NCBI GenBank assembly: GCA_019633425.1
Contig: WSUB01000147.1
Span: forward strand, 36,529-100,528
DNA from: Tulasnella sp. 424
Taxonomy: Eukaryota; Basidiomycota; Agaricomycetes; Cantharellales; Tulasnellaceae
Reading direction: 5' to 3'
Length of the DNA: 64,000 nucleotides
Below, piece after piece: positions 35,677-45,927 of the stretch (the first letter of the stretch is position 1; every line of letters begins with the position of its first letter). The position numbers and the translations under genes are program-made. The notes under the pieces were generated by a model. The model worked only from the letters and a program-made list of their open reading frames with translations. It had not been told where the DNA came from and did not search any database.

Positions 35677-36720
35677 TCAAGCTTTCTTGCTACTTGGCAC
35701 CTGGTGAGACAATATGGCGGGCATGTCAACGTTAGACCTTGTCGAAATGAGAGTGGCTTTACCTTCTTCTTCGATGCGGGCTTCGATGCGGGCTTGGATT
35801 CCTTTGGGGCGGTCTTGGATTTGGAAGAGGCCTTTTTCTCGGCAACCTTAGCAGCGGCTTTCACCTTGGCAGTCTTGGCAGCGGTGGACGGCTATTAAAA
35901 TGTCGATCGTTGAGGAAACGAAAACCAAAGTCGAGATTGGGATCACGTACCTTGGTAGTGGCACTAGCCTTCTTGGTTGAAGTCCCCTTAGTAATCTTGG
36001 CGTTCGTCTTTTTGGACGCGACAGGTTTATTCTCCTTCGCAGAGGTGGTAGTCTTCTTGGCGGTCTGTTTCGTAAGAGCGAGGTCAATTCGAAGTTCGAT
36101 TTCTGCTATTTCGGACGACGCTCTGACCTTTGCTGCCGTTTTCCCCTTCGCGTCTGTGGACTTCTGCGTTCCTTTTGAAGGCTTGAGGACTTCTTTGCTC
36201 TTGGACGAGCTTGCAGGGGCAACATTCTGCAAAGCATAAATGAGAATCCGCTAGTTCAGAAGACTGGTGGAGACGAAACGCGTACCTCCTTGGCCGCCGG
36301 TTTGGCCTTGTTCAACTTGACTTTGCCATTGAGGCCTGAAGGGGGTCGAGATGAGCCGCACTGCCAATACCGGAACAAAGAGTGAAACAAACCCTTGGGC
36401 AGGACAAAATCTCCCTTTTCGGCTCCACGGGCAATGGCAGTGTTGATGTGGGTGTTAACGGAGGGGGTCACTTCGACTTTGTACTTTTCTTCGACAAACT
36501 TCTTGATCTGTGCACGGGATATGCCAGTGCGAGCGTCGTCTGGGTGCGCGGCAATAGCTTCCTTGATGAGGTCGCGGTATGGAGGGAGCCCTGTGCCAGT
36601 AGAAGACTTCTTGGACGATGCCGGTTTGGCTGCTTTGGTAGCTGCGGACCTGGACTTTGGCTTGGCTGTAGCCTTCTTGGTGGAGAGGGTTGACGAGGAG
36701 GCGGTAGCGGGGACGGACAT
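35677..36720 (-). CDS. Linker histone H1
   Basis: Nucleosome linker histone. Exons 36393-36720, 36286-36335, 36128-36226, 35951-36064, 35763-35891, 35677-35700; 744 nt, 247 residues. A Ser/Ala/Lys-rich tail precedes the H15 winged-helix domain: 'LPPYRDLIKEAIAAHPDDAR', 'GISRAQIKKFVEEKYKVEV', 'VNTHINTAIARGAEKGDFVL', 'PKGLNGKVKL' (restored by removing a 57-nt intron). The tail is Lys/Ala/Pro-rich. Introns 36336-36392 (57 nt) and 36065-36127 (63 nt) are both stop-free and in frame; their unspliced translations contain aromatic or acidic residues foreign to H1, which argues that they are spliced. The start at 36720 is supported by a TATA box 66 nt upstream; a Met at 36810 lies upstream of that box. 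Confidence 0.92.
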
Positions 36721-36785
36721 CTTTGCTGATCTTTGCTGAGAGGTTTGGGGGGGACTTTGTGTGTGAGGAGTTAGGGGCGTTTGGG

Positions 36786-36792
36786 TTTTATA
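36786..36792 (-). promoter_or_regulatory. TATA box of the histone H1 gene
   Basis: TATAAAA on the minus strand, within 'GGTATAAAACCC', 66 nt upstream of the chosen H1 start. It lies in the 111-nt gap shared with a divergent gene. Strong TATA elements are usual for highly transcribed histone genes. Confidence 0.55.
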
Positions 36793-36831
36793 CCTTTTTG
36801 AGGTTCCCACGATCGGACGGTAAACAAACTC

Positions 36832-37722
36832 ATGTCATGGTCTCACGATCATCACGTGCAAACCACCCAGCGAGCGATGATGGATAGCGGAGGAGGGTTC
36901 ATCCACTCCTCTCATCCTAATAACGACAACCAGTTTGATCCACCAACGCCGTCTTCAACACTCGTCGACGACCAAGATGAGGTGAGGCCCGTTCACCCCC
37001 TCTCTAAAGCCCAAGAGCGGCGCCTTCGAGATTACTTGGACGCAAAGCTCCTCGAGATCAATCGAGGGTTCAAGAAACGGTGCGTAGGAATCAATGAGAC
37101 GCTCTAATCCAGCAAGACTAATATTTACTCTTTGCCTCGTTGTAGGGCCGATCCTTCGAGTAGCCTACCCCATCTCCACCATTTTCTCACCGCCGTTCGA
37201 CCCGTACTCTCCGTTATCTTACAGGTTCCTCCAGTCGATCCATCCGCTTCACTCAGAGTCGCCTTTCTTCTAAGAATCACAGGAGACATGTTGACCGCCA
37301 TTCCCGCGTACCCCCTTGTTGGACCTCCACCTACGTCCAATCCTCAGCCGTCCGACCCGCCTGCACTCGAAGTCACCCTCATAGAGCTTATCGACTGTAT
37401 TTCTCAGCTTGACAAGGGATGGGCGGCAGTTCTCGCCTCTCAGGCCTGGGACCCTGCCGCTGGAGAAGGCAGGGGCGCGTACGCTGCCACCGGAGGTCCA
37501 TCCGAAACCGACAAGGCACGCTTACGCAGCATCCTCCTTTTGGGGCGAGAGGCAATCATAGACTGGCTGGCTTTGGGTCAAGTCCAGCTAGAGCAGGAAA
37601 TCCAGGAAGAGTTTTCCTGTGTCTTTTGGCGAGCGCTGAGGAACTTAGGAGAAGGTGCTGCTATTACTAGTGATAACATAGCTGTGGATCTAGATGATAG
37701 TGAGGAAGACGAAAATAACTAA
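36832..37722 (+). CDS. Unknown helical protein
   Basis: Exons 36832-37079 and 37146-37722 (Arg codon split CG|G); 825 nt, 274 residues. Residues 1-50 are His/Asp/Pro-rich and probably disordered. The rest appears alpha-helical: 'LSKAQERRLRDYLDAKLLEI', 'HHFLTAVRPVLSVILQVPPV', 'LRVAFLLRITGDMLTAIPAY', 'VTLIELIDCISQLDKGWAAV', 'EEFSCVFWRALRNLG', ending in an acidic tail ('DLDDSEEDENN'). It looks like a conserved fungal protein but I cannot name the family. It is divergent from histone H1 with 111 nt between start codons, so a shared promoter is likely. Confidence 0.75.
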
Positions 37723-37826
37723 ACGCTCTAAGCTACATGCACACGTCCTTCGGTCGGCATAGCCGCGCCTCTCACTGGGGAAGTTCCGACAGGGGGGATG
37801 TTGGAACCCGTTTGCCATCTCGTTGT

Positions 37827-40187
37827 TCAGGTGACCCGGCGACGGGTCGCGTGGTTATCTACGACCTCCGGGGCTTGCGCCTCGGCAAGTAATGCCAGAT
37901 AGAAATCAATCCCACTTTCGACTTGTTGCTTCATCTCGAACGCCTCCACTCGATCCGAGAACGCCGCGGGGACCCGATATGACATCCAGAGGTAGCCAGT
38001 CAACGCCTTGTGACACGTTTCCAGGTTTCGAAGTAGAGTGTGCTCCTCGTCACCAACTTGTTGGAGCAGCCTCCTGCGTCGGGCTGTGGTGTCGCTGTCC
38101 GACTCGGATTCCGAGACCTTCTGCCGTACCTCGGTGATATACTCGAGTGCCTTTAGAAGCGGGGTACCCTCGAAAATATCCACCAGAGGTACTGAGGCCC
38201 TTTTCGTGTGTGCACGTGCCATATTCCTTGCGACATCCCTAAGCGTATGAGAGGAATAATTGAATGGGACTCGAAGCATATTCATGCATTCCCAGGCCGG
38301 CATCCCTTCGTAATGGTCGTTTACGATCTCCATCGCCCTCTTCACCGTCTTGCTGTACTTCAAGGATTGAAGTCGATACGGAGCTCGGACCATGGCCGAC
38401 GATTGATAAAGGTTGTAGACGTCTTCGAATCGGGTGGTTGGAGGTAGGAGGGTTGCCAACTCTGCCATGGATTCAGGAGATGGTTCGAGATACGCATAGG
38501 TGAGGGGAGGAATGCTACCAGCCATGGCCTTGCGCAGGGCATTCATGTCGTGCTCGCGAAGAGTCGTCACTAAGCCCGTGGCATCTTCCTCGTGGAGGCC
38601 AAAACGACCGGCCCGACCACCAATCTGCTTGGTTGCGCTCACGGACAAAGGCGTGTCGCGGCGACCGTCCCATTTCGTCAAAGTGGAAAAGATGATTCGT
38701 TTAATTTTCCTGGATGGCGTAAAGGCGTCAGAAATCGAACAGAGAGGTCCTGAATTGACAAACACGCACAAGTTGAGACCCATGCCCACCGCATCGCTTG
38801 CAACCATCACATCATAACCACTGTCCGGGTTGTTGAACAGTTGAGCTTGCTCTGCACGGATTTCTGGTGGTAGACCTCCATAGGCCATGGCGCATCGAAG
38901 ACCAGTCTTTTTCTCGATGGCGTATTTCAAGGTAAAAAGGTCCTGCCTGCTGAACGCAACCACGCAGTCTCCGGGCTTCACGTTTCGGAGACTTTGAAGG
39001 CTTCTGTTTGACACTGTGAGTGGGGTTAATCGCTCGTAGCGTTGGACGACCAGCTCATCACCCGAATCCTGTAGGAGTGATCTCACTAGACCGACAGCCC
39101 GTTCTTCCCCACATAGGTGAAGCTCCTTGGTGCGCAGTCCGAGAATGGCTTTGGTCCATGCGGCTCCACGTTCTGGATCTGCTATCATTTGGACCTCATC
39201 CAAAACTGCCACATCGTACGGCACATGTGGGTTGAGCATCTCCACCGTCATGCTCGCGAATGGTGCATCGGGGTCCACGATCCTCTGCTCCTCTCCTGTA
39301 ACGAGGTTGCAAACCCGAGCGGATGATTGGAGAGGTTCTCCCGGAACTTGCGGTAGGACGATGAGGCCTTTGTTAAGGCGATCGAAAATCTCGTGCGCGA
39401 GGAGGCGCAGTGGACCAGCGTAAACCCCTGAGTGCGCGTTTGCAAGAGCAACGAGGGCATTGTATGTCTTGCCGCTGTTGGTGGGTCCGACATGAAGAAT
39501 GACTTTCCGCTTCGTCCGACGTGTCTTGGGATACAAGGCGGGTGCGTCCTGTAGATCGAATAGGCGACGGATGGAGGAGAGGTTGTAATACGGCGAGAAA
39601 GAGGTGATGTTGTCCGGATTGGTTGGTATGGATGATGGTGATTGTGAGTCGTTGGCTGGTGGGCCGGGCTGAGTGGATGCCCATGAAAGGAAGCGAGAGA
39701 AGATGGTGCGGTCGAAAGCTGCCTCCGTTTCTCCTCCGGTGGCTGCAAGCTGACACTGGTCCTCCAGAAAATCCAGCGCCCACAGCTCCCTCATGGTTTT
39801 GAAAAAGTCCGGAGAATTGGCCTCGATCAGGGCGGTGTCCTGGAAGCGCGGGAGAAACCAATTGATGTCGTCCTCCGTGAGTCCCAAGATTACGAGTTTT
39901 TTTCGCGCATCGGGAGATTTGACCCACGATTCGATATAGTGAGGAAGCCTTTTGGGTATATCGACCCTTTTGATTCGTGGGGGGTGAATCGTTCTGTGAG
40001 GTGATTGAGACCTGACGGCCGATGAAGCTCTATTCGGTCGTTGGATGGGTCGCTTGAACGTTGAGCTAGAGCGCTGTCCATCGCATACGGGTAAAGAAGA
40101 CGATATTTTTGGTACTAGTTGCGGTTTGAGCAGTGCTGGTGTCCTCGCAAGGCATAGACGCCTGAGAGGTTTTTGAAGGTGGAACAT
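37827..40187 (-). CDS. SUV3: Mitochondrial ATP-dependent RNA helicase SUV3
   Basis: Helicase subunit of the mitochondrial RNA degradosome. A single uninterrupted 786-codon frame, unusual in this intron-rich window. The N-terminus is rich in Arg, Leu and Ser with no acidic residues over about the first 30 residues ('LQKPLRRLCLARTPALL'), fitting a mitochondrial presequence. Walker A 'GPTNSGKT' lies about residues 234-241, 'GVYAGPLRLLAHEIFDR' follows, Walker B is 'DEVQ' near 330, and motif VI is 'QIGGRAGRFG'. The C-terminal SUV3-type domain includes 'LNPHVPYDVAVLDEVQMIAD' upstream and 'RVPFNYSSHTLRDVARNMAR' downstream. It is divergent from mitoribosomal mS33; only 86 nt separate the start codons. 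Confidence 0.97.
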   Translation of the reverse strand: MFHLQKPLRRLCLARTPALLKPQLVPKISSSLPVCDGQRSSSTFKRPIQRPNRASSAVRSQSPHRTIHPPRIKRVDIPKRLPHYIESWVKSPDARKKLVILGLTEDDINWFLPRFQDTALIEANSPDFFKTMRELWALDFLEDQCQLAATGGETEAAFDRTIFSRFLSWASTQPGPPANDSQSPSSIPTNPDNITSFSPYYNLSSIRRLFDLQDAPALYPKTRRTKRKVILHVGPTNSGKTYNALVALANAHSGVYAGPLRLLAHEIFDRLNKGLIVLPQVPGEPLQSSARVCNLVTGEEQRIVDPDAPFASMTVEMLNPHVPYDVAVLDEVQMIADPERGAAWTKAILGLRTKELHLCGEERAVGLVRSLLQDSGDELVVQRYERLTPLTVSNRSLQSLRNVKPGDCVVAFSRQDLFTLKYAIEKKTGLRCAMAYGGLPPEIRAEQAQLFNNPDSGYDVMVASDAVGMGLNLCVFVNSGPLCSISDAFTPSRKIKRIIFSTLTKWDGRRDTPLSVSATKQIGGRAGRFGLHEEDATGLVTTLREHDMNALRKAMAGSIPPLTYAYLEPSPESMAELATLLPPTTRFEDVYNLYQSSAMVRAPYRLQSLKYSKTVKRAMEIVNDHYEGMPAWECMNMLRVPFNYSSHTLRDVARNMARAHTKRASVPLVDIFEGTPLLKALEYITEVRQKVSESESDSDTTARRRRLLQQVGDEEHTLLRNLETCHKALTGYLWMSYRVPAAFSDRVEAFEMKQQVESGIDFYLALLAEAQAPEVVDNHATRRRVT

Positions 40188-40273
40188 GGGAGAGGCTGAA
40201 AAGTCCGAAATTTTCGAACATCTACTTTCCGAGTCTCCATCTCTCCGTTTCCCAAATCTCCCATCACTCCCTC
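40188..40273. promoter_or_regulatory. Bidirectional promoter, SUV3 / mS33
   Basis: These 86 nt lie between two divergent start codons and must hold both 5' leaders. They contain a near-palindrome around 40207-40220 (CCGAAATTTTCG) and pyrimidine-rich stretches. Both products act in mitochondrial RNA metabolism or translation, so co-regulation is plausible but only inferred. Confidence 0.5.
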
Positions 40274-40653
40274 ATGGCCGCCCCAGCTCGGTCGCGTCTA
40301 CTGGAACTCACTCGACTCCGATGTGATGTATTCTCGACGCTCTATAACCCTCTAGGTTTGCGCACTGGTGCCAAGTACCTTCGTGCTCGCCTGCGAGGTC
40401 CTTCCATGGTCCAATATTATCCCAAACAACTCTCCTTCAAGGACCTTTCTAGGGCCATGCCAGAGCTCAAACTCGTCAATTTCGAGGAGGAGCAGCGTCT
40501 CTTTGACGTGGCAGAGCGTAAAAAGCGAGGAAAGGGTGCACCCAAAAAAGCCAAGTCGCCAGGTACGTGGGATTTCGCCTGTTCCTCCTGCACGACGCTC
40601 ACCCACAATGTGCAGAGGAGAGCCGACGTCTTGCAAAGAAAAAGAGAAAGTAA
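40274..40653 (+). CDS. RSM27: Mitochondrial small-subunit ribosomal protein mS33
   Basis: Component of the mitochondrial ribosome small subunit (MRPS33 in animals, Rsm27 in yeast). Exons 40274-40562 and 40616-40653; 327 nt, 108 residues. Motifs are 'LGLRTGAKYLRARLRGPSMV', 'YYPKQLSF', 'RGKGAPKKAKSP' and the basic end 'EESRRLAKKKRK', which is recovered only by removing the 53-nt intron. Length matches the family (about 105-110). Confidence 0.92.
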
Positions 40654-40939
40654 TCGATTATTCGGCTGCACTGTTCGTTTCGTATCGCACACCATTCCTA
40701 GACACCGCGCTGTTTATTATTCTATGCAACTGTTATGGGCAACACGCTCCGTACTCGAAAAGGGATCGAATTGCACGACGGGCAAATTGTACAGGACGAA
40801 ACGTTCGTTACTAAGGAGAAAAGGAAAATCCAAATGCCGCATCCCGGGTGACCATGCAACATTGAAATACTGACGACCAGCGCTGAGATGATGAGTGAGA
40901 TGTGAAATGAACGACGGAAAGGTGATTGAGCGGGGCATT

Positions 40940-43900
40940 TTATGAGTGGAATGTCCCGATGTTCTGCTGCGGTTGTTGCTGATAGAGTTGATACATGTAC
41001 TGTTGGTAAGCTTGAGGATGCATGTTGGCGTTGGGGTTTTGTCCATACTGTGACGGAGCTCCGGATACTCCGCCCATCATGCCCATGTTGGCTTGGTTCG
41101 CAACTTGAGCGCCAACTGACTGTTGGATGGTGCCTGCATGTCCAGCCAAATTGCCACTGGTCCGACGAGTGATCGCTCGCTGTAGTTGTGAAGGAGGGGC
41201 AAAACCACTGTACGCGTCCGAGCTCGGGAAGGTGGCAGAGGAGATGCCACTCGGATGAGGCGAGTTTCCAAGCGGACTACCCATGTTATTCAGGCCTTGC
41301 TGGAACCCTTGGACGGAGGGAGGTGCCTGGATTGATTGATTGAGAGGAAGGCCAACGGATTGCATCTGGAGTGCGGCCATCATCGCGGCAAGGGACGGCG
41401 CATCCCCTCCGTAGTTTGATTGCGCTTGGTGAGCAGGGTTTGGCATCGACTTTTTCGGAGGCATGGCGTGATGATAATTGGAGTGCAAATTCGGCACCGG
41501 GAGGCCAACTTCCTCGATCAAACGACGATACGCTTGCACATTGGTGACTTTGAGGTCGGTGAGAACGCGCTTCGTGACCTCGATGTACGACGCCCGCTGT
41601 GACAAGTCGATGAATGGGCTTTGGAGGACCTTTTGAACGACTGCTACGCCGTTGACTTGATCGCCAAGGATGTCTGTGAGCACCTGATCGTTCGGCGAGA
41701 AGAACAACGCGTTGACGATTTGGGCAGACGCCTCTGGTTCGCTCTTTTGGTTGACTATCCGCAGGACCGTGGACGAGGCGAGCTTGTGCGTGCAGAGGTG
41801 GGAGAGATGGGGGGCAAACCTGGGAGCGAGGAGGCGGTATCGGGAGTGGAAACCGGAAGCGTCCAAGAGCCACGTCAAGAGAAGGGCACCATTGGGGTTT
41901 GTGGCGAGAGGAATGGAGTTGAGTATGATGGCGGTTGCGACGCGACGCTATGGAAACTCGGTGAGTGTGCGGTCTCATCACACAACCAGCGGCACCTACC
42001 TGCTGGCTAAGCGAGACGAGGGAATTTTCGAGCACTGCACGCATGCATCGAGCACCGAAACGTCCTTGCGCTATCTCCCAAAGCCGATCAGTCATGCTGT
42101 CAATGATGAAATCGTTGATCGGCGGCTGGAACTTTAAGCAGCACCTGAGGGCATTCCTGTTGTAGTCATAGCCAACGGAGGGGGCACGAGATACACTCAC
42201 TGGACGACATAATTTCCGAACTGGTCGAGCATCAATGGAGGTGCGTAAGGACGGAGGTGCTGTGCCACAATAAGCATTTCTTGTTCGGTAGTGGCACAGT
42301 CGATGATCTTCTGTGCTGCCCACGTTCCATTCTTGTGAATACCAATCATGGCGAGATGCGGAGCCAGGCGTTCCAACATGGCGGTTCGAGCGTCGACCGA
42401 GCACTTCTCAAACAGCTTCTGTACGACCTACATGAAGAGGTGTCAGTGGTTAAGTCTTTATGAATGCAGTTCACAACCGGCTTACCGTGTTGCCAAGCCA
42501 ATCGGAAGCAAGTTCGACGATCTCTCCATCCATATGCGACTTGGCCACTTGGTCAACCTCCTCCAGCGAACAGGTCCCGGAATCGATGCGCTTTCTGAAC
42601 TCTCTAAGCTTGGTGGGATCCCATTGGCGAGCGTTGCCACGTTCTGTGACCTGGGGAATGGTCGTGTAGTACATGGCTGGCGGTCTGAAGTCTGTGTATG
42701 GAGGTTAGTAAACCAGGTAATCAGTGCGTAGTTCGGAAAGGCCACCGACCTGCAAGGGCTGCTATGTCAAGTTCCGCGTCCGGAGCTCCGTTTGCGAGTT
42801 CGCGCAAAATGATCTGTTGTTCGGTGACGGTTGGGGGTCTGCCGTCCGGCGTAGGTCCAGCTGATGCGGTGGTAGCAGCGTGCGCTCCGCTCGAGATCAG
42901 GCTGAGTAAAAGGTTGCTCCTGTAGTTTTCAACCGCTCCGCCAAGGACCTGCTGGTCAGCTGGCAGATTGGAGGCTCCTTTAACGCTCCTGAGTGCGTGG
43001 ATTGTGGCTCCTACTGTGAGGTCGCGACCTCCTGGAACGCTGACTTTGGTGCCATCATCGGTTGCCACTGGCTGGCCGTCGGGACCTGTCGTGTTCTTGA
43101 CAGGGACTCGAGCGTAGCCGATTCGGATGGCTCCAACGTCGCTGCCAAGTACGTCCCTTCCACTGAGCGCCTTTCGAGCTCGGATGGCGTCGTCCAATCG
43201 TTCAAAGTTGACTGGGCGGATGGGGTCAGATTGGCTCCGTTAGCGCAGGTAAGAAAAGACACTCACTAAAGCCACAGTTCTTGTGCGTGAGCACACGTGC
43301 GCTCTCGATAGGACCAAATGGACTAAAGACGCTGAGGATAGTAGCCGGAGTGGTGGTCGCGGGAATGCTTCCAATCCAGAGAGCCCGAGTGGGACTGTTT
43401 TGGAGCTGGCTCTCTGGACCAACGGCGGGGGAACTGGGCGAGCTGATACCACCGGAGACGGGTCGAGATCCTGCAGTCGAAGGAGAGATTGAATTGTTGT
43501 TCGCGGTGCCAGTGATGGGCGTCATCGGGGGAGCGCTGTCCGCTTTGCCAAAGCCAATTCGGACGAGTTGTCCATTAGGCATGCCGATATTGCCTCCCAG
43601 TCGGTTAAGGACGTCGTCTTTGGCGCGAATGGCATCTTGAATATCGACAAAATTGACGAAGCCACATTCCTAGCAGCGGGACTCGTTAATAGCAAGCTCG
43701 GACGGACGTTATTGCATGTCATCACCTTTTCGGGTAGCAAGCGGAAACTCTCGATGGCCCCATATGGAGCAAAGACATGCGCAAGATCTTCGCCGGTAAC
43801 AGCGGGATCGAGATTACCGATCCAGAGCGAGCGGGAGGGGACTTGACCTTGTGCGTTCTCGCGACTGGGAGAGACGGCTCGAGCACTGTTCATGGACTGG

Positions 43901-45357
43901 GGAGCTCCAAGATGAGAAGTACTGATTTTCATGTTGCCGTTGGCGCCAATGGTAGCATTCTGTTGGGCGTTTGGTCTATTGTTGGTGGGAGAAGGTTGAG
44001 ACATGACGTTGGGAGCCATTTGGCGGAGGATGGAAGTTGGTATGCCATTGACGACCTGCTGCTGAACCGATTGCGTGGAGAGAATGCCGGCAGTTTGAGG
44101 AGGCTGCAAGTCGTTGTAGGAGGGCTTACGGACGAGGCCTGGTGGACCTTCGGTGACGGTGGCGCGACGACCGGCTGCGATTCGGGACGAGTCGTCGAGA
44201 TTGCCGACCGAGATGGCACGAGGCCGCACACCAGTGGCAGTGCCCAGATGCATGCTTTGCTTGAACCCCTTGGCGATGTATGGCGAGGTTCCGCCACCCA
44301 TGTGCAGAGCGGTAGCAGGACTGAGGGTGTCGCTGGGTTCGAGGATATTGGGTTGATAGATCTGAGTGTCCTCGTCCAATTCTGCGGCCTCTTCGATTTC
44401 AACAGCTGGAGTGGACATGAGAGTTACGCCCCGACGGCGATACGGGTTGGAGACGGTGCTAGCCCGCATACGGGCGGGCTGAGCGAGGCTGTTGGCAATG
44501 GCTGCTTGGGCTTGCGTACGAAGCTCGGAGACGGTAGCGGGTGGAGGAGTACGGAAGGGCGCATCGTCCAATCCGAGATAATCCAAGGTGTGGACGTCAT
44601 ACTCGTCCATTTGAGAATCTCCGGAAGTGATGCTGCGAAGTTCATCGAGAACTGGGAAACCGCTGTTGTTCGTGAGCCAACCGGCAGAAAAGATGGAAGA
44701 ACCAAAGGGATTCGATTGCAATCCGCTGACGGCGGGAATATTCAAGGAGCCTGAACGAAGACGACTATTGGCGGATGGGATGGTGGAAGCGACAGAAGCA
44801 GCATGACGAAGACCGGGGCGAGATGGAGCGAGGGAGCTGGAGTGACCGCCGACGGCCAAGTCTCGAGGCGGTTCATTTGGATATTCCGATGCAGGGGTAT
44901 CTAGAGGCGATGGGGAGGTAGTCGCGTACTGCTGAGCGGCGAGTTGTACATTTGACGGCAAGGTGCCGGCCCTTGCTCGCCTGAAGCCTGTTGGGAAGGA
45001 AGGGGGTGGCAACACGCCAGATGCGGTGTTGACGCTGGCGGAAGCTGGGGCCAGATCGTCGACGACCGCGGAGAGAGTGGTGCCAACGGCAGATTGTTGC
45101 GCAGATTCCCCGGAGACACTGAGACGACCTCCGGCTGCGGTCATTCCTCTGAGAGCGGGAGGACGATATCGACCAGCCAGGCTTTCTTCCTGTTGCATTT
45201 CGCGCGCTCTGAGGGGTAAAAAGAGGGCAAGTGAGTGAGTGGGTGGGTGTGGATTGGAATCGAGACCAGACCTTTTGGCATAGGCTGCAGATGGCGCAGG
45301 CGGGGGAGTTTTACCAGATGGGCGTTGATTTTGTTGAGTAGGAGCGAGAGATGACAT
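40940..45357 (-). CDS. RRM-PUF RNA-binding protein (Jsn1/Puf1-Puf2 type)
   Basis: Likely cytoplasmic mRNA regulator; yeast Jsn1/Puf1 and Puf2 share the RRM plus PUF layout. Exons 45272-45357, 43726-45208, 43267-43669, 42750-43211, 42486-42691, 42201-42427, 42000-42156, 40940-41947; 4032 nt, 1343 residues. The N-terminal 480 residues are Ser/Pro/Ala-rich. RRM1 about 490-570 ('SRSLWIGNLDPAVTGEDLAH', 'CGFVNFVDIQDAIRAKD'); RRM2 about 612-700 ('TRALWIGSIPATTTPATI', 'NCGFINFERLDDAIRARKAL'), both RNP1 cores restored by splicing. PUF repeats about 811-1180 ('DWLGNTVVQKLFEKC', 'MIGIHKNGTWAAQKIIDC', 'MLDQFGNYVVQNALR', 'GRFGARCMRAVLEN'). A Gln/Asn/Met-rich tail ends 'QQQPQQNIGTFHS'. The intron at 45209-45271 (63 nt) is stop-free and in frame. 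Long open frames antisense to the N-terminal half are shadows. Confidence 0.94.
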
Positions 45358-45369
45358 TTTTTTCTTAAA

Positions 45370-45383
45370 TGATTAGGGATTAG
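45370..45383 (+). repeat. Telobox-like 14-mer, copy 1
   Basis: TGATTAGGGATTAG, identical to copy 2 at 45429-45442, 59 nt apart. It holds one TTAGGG unit and lies 13 nt upstream of the PUF start codon on the opposite strand. On the sense strand it reads CTAATCCCTAATCA. Confidence 0.6.
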
Positions 45384-45428
45384 AAAAGCCGGTTGCGAGT
45401 TGGACGATCTAATTGTCGAAGGAAAGGG

Positions 45429-45442
45429 TGATTAGGGATTAG
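45429..45442 (+). repeat. Telobox-like 14-mer, copy 2
   Basis: Second exact copy of TGATTAGGGATTAG. Too short for a transposon remnant; it could be a protein-binding site in the PUF leader or promoter, or contain branch-point-like CTAAT on the minus strand. Confidence 0.6.
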
Positions 45443-45927
45443 GCCGACTGCAAATTCACAAATCGCTAGCCACCAGTGGGTAGTGAGTATTAATGTGAGC
45501 GAGTGGGTGAATGAAGGGGGATGCTTACACTTTTTGGATGTAGTGAGGTATAACAGACGCTTTTTTAGGTGCTGACAGGTGGCGAGTGAAGGGGGGGATG
45601 GTTGCTCTCTCAGTAACCAAAGAATGCCCTAATTCACACACGTCAAGAACGTAGACAATCGAAACACATTCCCCGTTATTCAATGCACGTTATAGAAGAA
45701 AGACACAACCAATGTATGTTACAAAAAAAAAAAACCAAAAGTGGAAAGATACACTCGGAACGCAAAGTACAGCGGGAAGGAGGGGATATATAGATAGATG
45801 ATGGAAAATGTCGAGTGTGCAGTGGAATAAACAACACCCCAAGAGGCAAATGCTAAGGTCATGACGAGTTGGAGAGATGCTAAAAGAGAGAGGACAATGG
45901 GAACACCGAAAGAAAAAGAGAAACATT

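Larger units (their letters stand above)
45358..45927. other. Intergenic upstream of the PUF gene
   Basis: Holds the PUF leader and the 3' end of the next minus-strand gene. It contains two copies of a 14-nt telobox-like repeat (annotated separately), a G-rich tract near 45590 and an A run at 45723-45734. No gene seen. Confidence 0.45.

Noticed and set aside
36721..36810. N-terminal extension of histone H1 from Met 36810
   Set aside because: It would place the TATA box inside the coding sequence and adds non-H1-like residues.
41286..42404. 372-codon minus-strand frame beginning 'MLGRRSNRH'
   Set aside because: It is the wrong frame across PUF exons 6-8; the PUF-repeat frame is clearly the coding one.
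43777..44754. 325-codon plus-strand frame
   Set aside because: Antisense shadow of the low-complexity N-terminal half of the PUF gene; its composition mirrors that coding strand.
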